Below are positions 1 through 5,169 of a DNA stretch of 25,027 nucleotides, in pieces (the first letter of the stretch is position 1; each line of letters starts with the position of its first letter). Source of the DNA: a virus; IMG/VR virus record IMGVR_UViG_3300028835_000771, positions 1-25,027 of that record, one strand, 5' to 3'. The position numbers and the translations under genes were made by a program. The notes beneath the pieces were generated by a model that saw nothing but the letters and a program-made list of their open reading frames with translations, was not told where the DNA came from and made no database searches.

Positions 1-438
1 ACATTGTGGATGTTTGACCTTATAGAGAAGTTCGAACTTGTTCCAGTTGAGTCCGTGTTGTGGAAAAATTTGGAACACGCTCCCATAAACTTAAGTAGGA
101 TGCGAATCCAAACTGGTGATATGTTTGAATATCGTTCTGATTTCAGTCTTATGCATTATATGTATGTTTTAAGCAGTTATGATGGTCAGAGGTCGCTTTT
201 TAAAATTGAAGATTATAGTGCTATTGTAACATATTTTGGACTTGATAGGGCTAGTTCGAGTCGTACTTCTAATCGTTATGGTTTTATTACTCCAAGATAT
301 ACAGAAAGTCAGACGTTAAACTTTACGAGGAAAAAAATGTTTCCAAACTTTCATGGACTTTATACAGAAGTTCCAGAATCTAATTTGGCTTTTTCAGTAG
401 ACAGGAGGTTACTTAATGTTCAAAATAGTTGTCAATGA
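1..438 (+). CDS. Hypothetical protein, 5' end outside the window
   Basis: The reading frame is already open at base 1, so this is probably the C-terminal part (about 145 residues) of a longer gene. A TTG at 4 and an ATG at 10 exist, but neither has a ribosome binding site that can be seen. The visible part is soluble, rich in aromatic residues (Phe, Tyr, Trp), with no membrane segment and no motif I recognise. Its 3' end overlaps the start of the JAB peptidase gene by 23 bases, and the AGGAGG for that gene lies inside this one, so the two are probably translationally coupled. In PRTRC-type ubiquitin-like operons an E2-like protein is one of the partners, but I see no cysteine motif here to support that role. 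Function unknown. Confidence 0.6.
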   Translation, partial: TLWMFDLIEKFELVPVESVLWKNLEHAPINLSRMRIQTGDMFEYRSDFSLMHYMYVLSSYDGQRSLFKIEDYSAIVTYFGLDRASSSRTSNRYGFITPRYTESQTLNFTRKKMFPNFHGLYTEVPESNLAFSVDRRLLNVQNSCQ

Positions 439-1429
439 TGGAAAAAATGAATTGCCTGATGATGATATTTACTATATTATTGCAAAAGGAGGAATTTATT
501 TAAAGAAAAAAGTGGGAATCCTTGAGAGTATTGCACCTGTTAATCAAATTTCGATCTTAGAAGAAATTGAGCCAATAGCAGAATTAAACATTCGGAAAAT
601 TCCTGCTGAAAAGTTCGCTAAGATATTAGAATTCTTCAAACAAGTTTATAGTTTAAAGAAAAGTGAGGCATGTGTCCTTCTACATTATAATATGAATAAA
701 AAAAGATATATACTACAAGTTCCTCCACAAGAAGTTTCTTATGCTGGAATAGACTATATTAAGAATGTTCTATATGATGGATATGATTTGATAGGTTCTA
801 TTCATAGTCATGGATCAATGTCAGCTTTTCACTCTAGTATCGATCATATGGACGAAAAGCATTTTGATGGACTGCATATAACAATAGGTAATGTAGATAA
901 ACAATTTGTGTCAGTTTCTACTTCAATCATGTCAAATGAACATAGGTTTAATGCAAGTTCATCTAAATATATAGATGGCTTAGAATTAGTCGAACATACT
1001 CCCTGGTGGCCATCGATGTTTAAACCAGGTTTTAAAGTAGTTAATGGAAAGAAAAAATATAAGAAAAATGTTAAAAGTAAACTTGGATATACAGTTCTTG
1101 CAAGTAATGAAGAAAAAAAGTTTGACAAACGATGGCTTAATTTTGTTAAGTCGAAGAAATATGCTAGAGGTTATCAAGTAGGGACTAGTTATCTAAAAGA
1201 TCTATATAAAAATTTACAAATGGGTACTACACGAAATGTTAAAGACGTTGTGATGTTTGAGCAGGGATCTCAGATTAAAGATGAGAAACAAGAGTATAGT
1301 CCTTGTTCAGACTGTCTTTTTAGAAACTTTAAAGTTGAACTTGCTATGAATGACTTAATAGAATCAAAGGAATCAGAAACCGGAGAGGTTGATTTGTCAC
1401 CTGACTTTATGGGTGACTTTATGGGGTAG
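416..1429 (+). CDS. JAMM/JAB-domain metallopeptidase (deubiquitinase-like, PRTRC-A-like)
   Basis: 337 residues. A JAB/MPN+ domain spans about residues 60-170 with the full zinc-peptidase signature: Glu84, then H130-S-H132, seven residues, Ser140, two residues, Asp143 (HxH-x7-S-x2-D). Enzymes of this fold cleave isopeptide bonds or trim the tail of ubiquitin-like proteins. The rest is unfamiliar: a Lys-rich stretch around 205-245, a lone CxxC pair at Cys297/Cys300, and a repeated DFMG at the C-terminus. The start is supported by AGGAGG at 402-407, eight bases before the ATG. It is followed ten bases later by an E1-like gene and then a ubiquitin-like gene, which fits processing or removal of that modifier. 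The metal-binding residues are seen directly; the substrate is inferred from neighbours. An alternative is a RadC-like or tail-assembly JAB protein, but no NlpC/P60 domain is present. Confidence 0.85.
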   Translation: MFKIVVNDGKNELPDDDIYYIIAKGGIYLKKKVGILESIAPVNQISILEEIEPIAELNIRKIPAEKFAKILEFFKQVYSLKKSEACVLLHYNMNKKRYILQVPPQEVSYAGIDYIKNVLYDGYDLIGSIHSHGSMSAFHSSIDHMDEKHFDGLHITIGNVDKQFVSVSTSIMSNEHRFNASSSKYIDGLELVEHTPWWPSMFKPGFKVVNGKKKYKKNVKSKLGYTVLASNEEKKFDKRWLNFVKSKKYARGYQVGTSYLKDLYKNLQMGTTRNVKDVVMFEQGSQIKDEKQEYSPCSDCLFRNFKVELAMNDLIESKESETGEVDLSPDFMGDFMG

Positions 1430-1439
1430 GAGGATATTA

Positions 1440-2132
1440 ATGAAAACAGTAAATATTAAAATTATTGGTTTAGGTGGTGTTGGGTCTGTTCTTTCTGAGA
1501 AAGTATGTAGGTTTGTAGAGCACTTGCAAGACTTCCAATCTTCAATCACTCTTGTTGATGGTGATGCCTATGAACGTAAGAATCTTGAACGACAAGAGTT
1601 TTTAGAGTTTGGTAACAAAGCCACAATTAAAGAAGTTGAGTTAAGTCGTAAATTTAGTGGAATAAATATCAGTCACATTCCTTATTTTGTTAATGAAGAA
1701 ATAATCTCAGAAGTAATTAAAGAGAATGATACAGTACTCTTAGGAGTAGATAATCACAAAACAAGGAAGTTAGTTTCTGATTTTTGTAAAGAGTTACATG
1801 ATGTAACTCTTATTTCGGGCGGAAATGAGTTTACGGATGGGAATGTCCAAATTTATGTTAGAAGGGAGGGTAAAGATTTAACACCGGACTTAAGTTCTTA
1901 TCATCCAGAAATACAAAATCCAGTTGATAAATCGCCTGATGAGATGTCGTGCGAGGAGTTATCTCAATCGGAACCACAGTTATTCTTTACTAACTTAGGC
2001 GTAGCAACTATTATGTGTTGGGCATTTTATAATGTTGCTATAAAAGAAAACTATAAGTTTTCTGAGATTTATTTTGATGTTTTAACAATGTCAGCTGACT
2101 CGAAGTTTAGATCAGTAAAACGAAGGAGGTAG
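1440..2132 (+). CDS. ThiF/E1-family adenylyltransferase (ubiquitin-activating-like, PRTRC-type)
   Basis: 230 residues. A Rossmann-type E1 domain: nucleotide loop GLGGVGS at 10-16, acidic Asp40/Asp42, then NLERQ at 48-52 (the Asn/Arg/Gln signature of MoeB/ThiF/E1 proteins), and GVDN around 102-105. Cys171 in the segment MSCEELSQSEPQ is a candidate thioester cysteine; the following FFTNLGVATIM region resembles other PRTRC ThiF proteins as I recall them. Such proteins adenylate the C-terminal glycine of a beta-grasp modifier. The ATG at 1440 is chosen over an in-frame ATG at 1389 because GGAGG lies just upstream of it and the Rossmann strand starts at once. The ubiquitin-like gene begins three bases after the stop codon. 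The family call is firm; that the neighbour is its substrate is inference. Confidence 0.9.
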   Translation: MKTVNIKIIGLGGVGSVLSEKVCRFVEHLQDFQSSITLVDGDAYERKNLERQEFLEFGNKATIKEVELSRKFSGINISHIPYFVNEEIISEVIKENDTVLLGVDNHKTRKLVSDFCKELHDVTLISGGNEFTDGNVQIYVRREGKDLTPDLSSYHPEIQNPVDKSPDEMSCEELSQSEPQLFFTNLGVATIMCWAFYNVAIKENYKFSEIYFDVLTMSADSKFRSVKRRR

Positions 2133-2135
2133 TAA

Positions 2136-2624
2136 ATGTCTACATATACAAAAGAGCAACTGGAAGCGAAGACAGCCGCAGAACTGAAACAAATGTGTGT
2201 TTATAATCTGAACATTCCTGGAATGTCTAAGAAAAGGAAAGACGTTATTATTGGCGCCATCCTTGAGAACCAGGGTGTACCTTCAGTAGCTCCGAAGACT
2301 GACACACCGAAGACTGACAGACCGAAGGTTGACCAGAGAGTAACTGCTATGGCAGCCTCTTTTGAAAGTCGTCTTACGAAACCTGCAAATCGTAAAGGTG
2401 ATAGGACTACTACAACTGTCCGAGTTTCTTGTGGCGCTTCTTCTGGTGATTTTGACTTGGCTAATAAAACTGTTGGTGCCGTTGCGGAGTTCTTGAAAGA
2501 AGTTCTGAATGTGGACCGACTAGCACAGGGTATTGTTAACGGCAATCCTGTGACCGATAGTTATATTCTGAAGCCAAATGATACACTTGAGTTCTTGAAA
2601 ACAGCTGGATCAAAGGGCTGCTAG
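2136..2624 (+). CDS. Ubiquitin-like beta-grasp protein with N-terminal SAP/Rho-N-like domain (PRTRC-C / Prok_Ub-like)
   Basis: 162 residues in three parts. Residues about 9-47 have the helix-turn-helix pattern of SAP or Rho-N-like domains (AELKQM...IPGMSKKRKDVIIGAI). A linker follows with three tandem 5-residue units (PKTDT, PKTDR, PKVDQ), encoded by 15-base repeats starting at 2292, 2307 and 2322. Residues about 92-162 look like a small beta-grasp domain ending VNGNPV...LKPNDTLEFLK and then TAGSKGC, close to the GTKG-type ends of prokaryotic ubiquitin-like (PRTRC protein C) families. The final Cys after the last Gly would have to be trimmed, perhaps by the JAB peptidase, if Gly is the activated residue. 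It has an excellent AAGGAGG site. The gene is visibly richer in GC than its neighbours (32 of 60 bases at 2281-2340 against 16 of 60 at 661-720). Confidence 0.75.
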   Translation: MSTYTKEQLEAKTAAELKQMCVYNLNIPGMSKKRKDVIIGAILENQGVPSVAPKTDTPKTDRPKVDQRVTAMAASFESRLTKPANRKGDRTTTTVRVSCGASSGDFDLANKTVGAVAEFLKEVLNVDRLAQGIVNGNPVTDSYILKPNDTLEFLKTAGSKGC

Positions 2625-2639
2625 AGAACTAGTTTGTTG

Positions 2640-2664
2640 GGGACTGGTTATTGTAACCAGTCCC
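2640..2664 (+). terminator. Perfect 11-bp hairpin after the ubiquitin-like gene
   Basis: GGGACTGGTTA, loop TTG, TAACCAGTCCC: 11 uninterrupted pairs, 15 bases after the stop codon. It lacks a proper U-tract (TTACTACTT follows), so it may act as a leaky terminator, an RNA-end stabiliser or a processing site rather than a full stop. Confidence 0.5.
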
Positions 2665-2693
2665 TTACTACTTAAAACAAAGGAATTAGAAAG

Positions 2694-3242
2694 ATGAGAA
2701 AAACAGTACAAGAAAGAATGGATGACTTGAAAGTATCCATGATAAAATATTATCGTCACAAATCTTTAGTAACTCAGAACATCTTTACAGCTTGTCTTCT
2801 TTTTAGTGACAACAAAGCTATGATGGCCAGAGGAGTTGCTATATGTTCAGTTTTGGACTCGTTCTCGAAAGCCACTGGAAGAGGAATTGCTCTAAGTAGA
2901 GCTCTCAAAGCTGCTGAAAGTGAAGGAAGTTCTGAACCAATTAATAACTATCCATATCGTTGGAGGACCTTGTTTGTTGGAAGGTCTATGAGGATAAAAA
3001 CAAAAGAAGACAAAGATTATTTTAACGATAAAGTTCTCCCTGTTCTTACTGAAATTCAAGATATTGAGAAAGGGGATGTTAAAACTCAAACAGAAGAAGA
3101 CTCAAATGGGAACATGAAAGTTAAAATTCTATATAGGATTCCTCGTGACTATCCATTAGAGGAGACTTCTAAAATCTTTGACTACAAATCGGAGTTTATG
3201 CCGCAACCAACAGATATAGAGAAGAAGTTATTTCTATTGTAA
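2694..3242 (+). CDS. Conserved-looking phage protein of unknown function
   Basis: 182 residues, mostly soluble and helical. Residues about 45-70 contain a distinctive stretch, ARGVAICSVLDSFSK followed by GRGIALSRALKAAE, which resembles short segments I recall from uncharacterised phage proteins; I cannot name a function. The second half is charged with an EDSNGNMKVK turn and a predicted strand. The start is supported by AAGGAATT about ten bases upstream of the ATG. The gene sits alone between two hairpins (2640-2664 and 3254-3281), so its expression may be set apart from the ubiquitin-like genes on its left. Confidence 0.8.
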   Translation: MRKTVQERMDDLKVSMIKYYRHKSLVTQNIFTACLLFSDNKAMMARGVAICSVLDSFSKATGRGIALSRALKAAESEGSSEPINNYPYRWRTLFVGRSMRIKTKEDKDYFNDKVLPVLTEIQDIEKGDVKTQTEEDSNGNMKVKILYRIPRDYPLEETSKIFDYKSEFMPQPTDIEKKLFLL

Positions 3243-3253
3243 TTCCTTTAGAA

Positions 3254-3281
3254 GACGGGGCGGATCTCAATTCGTCCCGTC
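3254..3281 (+). terminator. 9-bp hairpin (one G-U pair) after the 182-residue gene
   Basis: GACGGGGCG, ten-base loop, CGTCCCGTC, followed by AAGTTTTAATTT. The stem is GC-rich and starts 12 bases after the stop codon. The T-rich tail is imperfect. A weak intrinsic terminator or transcript-end hairpin is the most likely reading. Confidence 0.45.
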
Positions 3282-3303
3282 AAGTTTTAATTTGGAGGGA
3301 AAG

Positions 3304-3558
3304 ATGGCCTATGATGAAAAGAAGGATATTTTGATAAAAATGATTGAGATGAAACAGGGAGATTCGTCGCTCCATTTTTCAGTCTTCTCTTACGACGGCG
3401 GAGAAGCGAAACTTCAGATCTCCAGGATGTTTCAGAAAAAAGATGGAACAGCTTCATACTCGAAAGTTGGACGACTTACGAAAGAGGAAGTTAAGTTCTT
3501 TTTAGACCATTCGGAGGGAATTTTGGAGTTAATAAACAATTTTGAAAGTAGTCGATAA
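3304..3558 (+). CDS. Small protein, possibly PC4/YdbC-like nucleic-acid binder
   Basis: 84 residues. The ATG at 3304 is chosen because GGAGGG lies at 3294-3299; a TTG at 3292 would overlap that site. The sequence reads like a small beta-sheet domain followed by one helix: KLQISRMFQKKDG, then KVGRLTKEEVKFFLDHSEGI. The strand, strand, (K/R)xG-x-LT-x-EE helix order faintly recalls PC4/YdbC single-strand-binding domains, but the match is weak and made by eye. The codons are less AT-rich than the surrounding genes, as in the ubiquitin-like gene, which may point to high expression. It lies upstream of the second E1-like gene. Confidence 0.75.
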   Translation: MAYDEKKDILIKMIEMKQGDSSLHFSVFSYDGGEAKLQISRMFQKKDGTASYSKVGRLTKEEVKFFLDHSEGILELINNFESSR

Positions 3559-3610
3559 AGTTCTTGATTTTTAACAAAGAATCTCTTATTTTAGTATGAA
3601 AGGAAAATAA

Positions 3611-4468
3611 ATGTATTCTTGTATAGCTATTATTGGTCTTGGAACTCTTGGTGGTTTTGTAACTGACTCGGTCTCAGAGCTAGAAACTGTGGAAGAAATA
3701 GTTATAGTAGACTATGACCAAGTACAAGAGAAGAATCTAAGGAATTCAATTTATAAGTGGAATGATGTTGGAAAACTGAAAACTGACGCTCTTTTTGATA
3801 TTATTCGTTCAAAGAATGAAGATATAAAAATAACAAAACTGAATGTGCGATTTATAGAAGAAGAAAATGTTCTTCCAGTTTGTGATCTAGTATTAGATTG
3901 TAGGGACTTTGTATATGATAGAAAAGAGTTGGTAGATGTTAGATTATATATCTCTTCAAGGTATATGATAGTTGACTGTAGGAAGAATGTGAAATATGAC
4001 AAACATTTTGAAGGAAGATATACTAGTAGCTTATCAAAGAGTGACCTTAGAAATGCAGCGAATATGGTTTTAGTACTGATTGAAAATGGTGTTATTTCTT
4101 CTTCAATTAGAGACAACAATGTAAGTAAGTTTGACTTAGACTACCTAAAACAAATGAACCAAAAAACAGACGATGTAGCTTATGATACTGTAGTTGGAGA
4201 AGAAAAGTTAATAAATTTGAGAGAAAATTTACTTCCAATACTTAAGATGAATAAGAAGTCAGACTTAGATGTGAATATGTGTATTGGTGAGAAGAACGTT
4301 TCTGTTAAAACTATACCCAGAGGAGCGTTAAGATCGGGAGAAGATGTTATTGTTAACTTAACGTCGATGTTAAATTTACCAGTAATATTTAATAACTTTG
4401 TAATATCAACATACGAAGAGGAGAACAAAAGTTATGTAGTATTAATTCCAGAAACTGGGGCTGCATAA
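3611..4468 (+). CDS. Second ThiF/E1-like adenylyltransferase
   Basis: 285 residues. The N-terminal half is a clear E1/ThiF Rossmann domain: GLGTLGG at 9-15, Asp34/Asp36 at the end of strand 2, NLRNS at 42-46, VGKLKT at 53-58 and DLVLDCRD at 92-99. It differs from the first E1 of this window: the usual NxxRQ is NxxNS, so the catalytic arginine may be lost or replaced, and no obvious thioester cysteine stands in the usual place (Cys91, Cys97 and Cys123 are the nearby ones). The C-terminal 90 residues are unfamiliar and end ...PETGAA. The stop overlaps the next start (TAATG), so it is translationally coupled to the E2-like protein. The E1-fold call is firm; whether it is active, and on what, is open. 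Confidence 0.8.
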   Translation: MYSCIAIIGLGTLGGFVTDSVSELETVEEIVIVDYDQVQEKNLRNSIYKWNDVGKLKTDALFDIIRSKNEDIKITKLNVRFIEEENVLPVCDLVLDCRDFVYDRKELVDVRLYISSRYMIVDCRKNVKYDKHFEGRYTSSLSKSDLRNAANMVLVLIENGVISSSIRDNNVSKFDLDYLKQMNQKTDDVAYDTVVGEEKLINLRENLLPILKMNKKSDLDVNMCIGEKNVSVKTIPRGALRSGEDVIVNLTSMLNLPVIFNNFVISTYEEENKSYVVLIPETGAA

Positions 4469-4968
4469 TGAGTATAAAAGAGATAGAAGTAAAAAAAGTT
4501 ATAGTTCCGAGGAAGATGATATATAGGAACAGTTTATTTAGAATTACGGATATTGATCCAAAGTATGTTGTTAGAAGTTATGTTGTTAGAACAGTTGATG
4601 GTAAAATTGACTCTATTCGTTTGGATTCAGTACATCCAAACTCTGATCCAGATACGAATGACTTTTGTATCCCTTTCGAACTAAAGAACCTTCCTTTTAA
4701 TGAACGAACTAGAGAGTACATAGAACATATGATTAATATACTCAATATAGATAATTGTTATTTTACTCCGTGGGGGGAGATCGAATATGAAAAAATTGAA
4801 GTTAAGGACTGGGTAAAAATGAAAAAGATAAATCACGAAGAAAGTATTTCTTCAAAACGAAGTATTCTTTCAAAGTTTATAGAAGATAAGATAAGAAAGA
4901 TTTTTGAAAGAAACAGAATAATGATACAAAATCGGAAAAGGGGAAAAATAGATGACAATTTTAAGTGA
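4468..4968 (+). CDS. Candidate E2-like (ubiquitin-conjugating-fold) protein
   Basis: 166 residues. Two probable strands (residues 33-52) lead into VHPNSDPDTNDFCIP: His56-Pro57-Asn58, eight residues, Cys67. Canonical E2 enzymes have HPN, about seven residues, then the catalytic Cys, so spacing and order fit. A helix (about 79-94) and NCYFTPW follow. The C-terminus is a basic, probably helical tail from about 118. The size suits an E2 core, and its start overlaps the stop of an E1-like gene, the arrangement found in bacterial E1-E2-JAB-Ubl operons. I do not see the long E2 segment with Tyr-Pro-x-x-Pro-Pro upstream of HPN, so this could be chance. The reading frame itself is secure; the E2 role is a hypothesis. 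Confidence 0.75.
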   Translation: MSIKEIEVKKVIVPRKMIYRNSLFRITDIDPKYVVRSYVVRTVDGKIDSIRLDSVHPNSDPDTNDFCIPFELKNLPFNERTREYIEHMINILNIDNCYFTPWGEIEYEKIEVKDWVKMKKINHEESISSKRSILSKFIEDKIRKIFERNRIMIQNRKRGKIDDNFK

Positions 4969-5158
4969 AGAAGTTGAACAAGAGATAATCGAGTTAGTAA
5001 AAAAAATGATTGAAGAAACACAAAATGAAGTTACGAAAGATGAAATTAAAGAGGTTATAAATTCAATCCTTCCAGACATTGATGAACTAATATCTGTGAA
5101 GGTAAAACAACATTTTATTGAGATAGCAGAATTTATCAAAAATAAATTTCAGTCATAA
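4952..5158 (+). CDS. Small acidic helical protein upstream of RNA polymerase beta-prime
   Basis: 68 residues, rich in Glu, Lys and Ile, predicted to form two or three helices with no membrane segment (EEVEQEIIELVKKMIEE near the start). It overlaps the preceding gene by 17 bases and stops 11 bases before the beta-prime start. The site AAAAGGGGA lies upstream of its ATG. Position suggests a role with the polymerase (an omega-like or other small subunit, or a chaperone), but no sequence motif supports a specific call. Confidence 0.7.
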   Translation: MTILSEEVEQEIIELVKKMIEETQNEVTKDEIKEVINSILPDIDELISVKVKQHFIEIAEFIKNKFQS

Positions 5159-5169
5159 AGGAGACGACT

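Noticed and set aside
1-438. E2-like partner of the JAB/E1/Ubl genes
   Set aside because: Suggested by position only; the visible part has no HPN-like or conserved cysteine motif.
844-1177. Leftward open frames opposite the JAB gene
   Set aside because: Antisense shadows of a well-supported gene, Phe/Ser/Leu-rich as expected from AT-rich antisense, without start signals.
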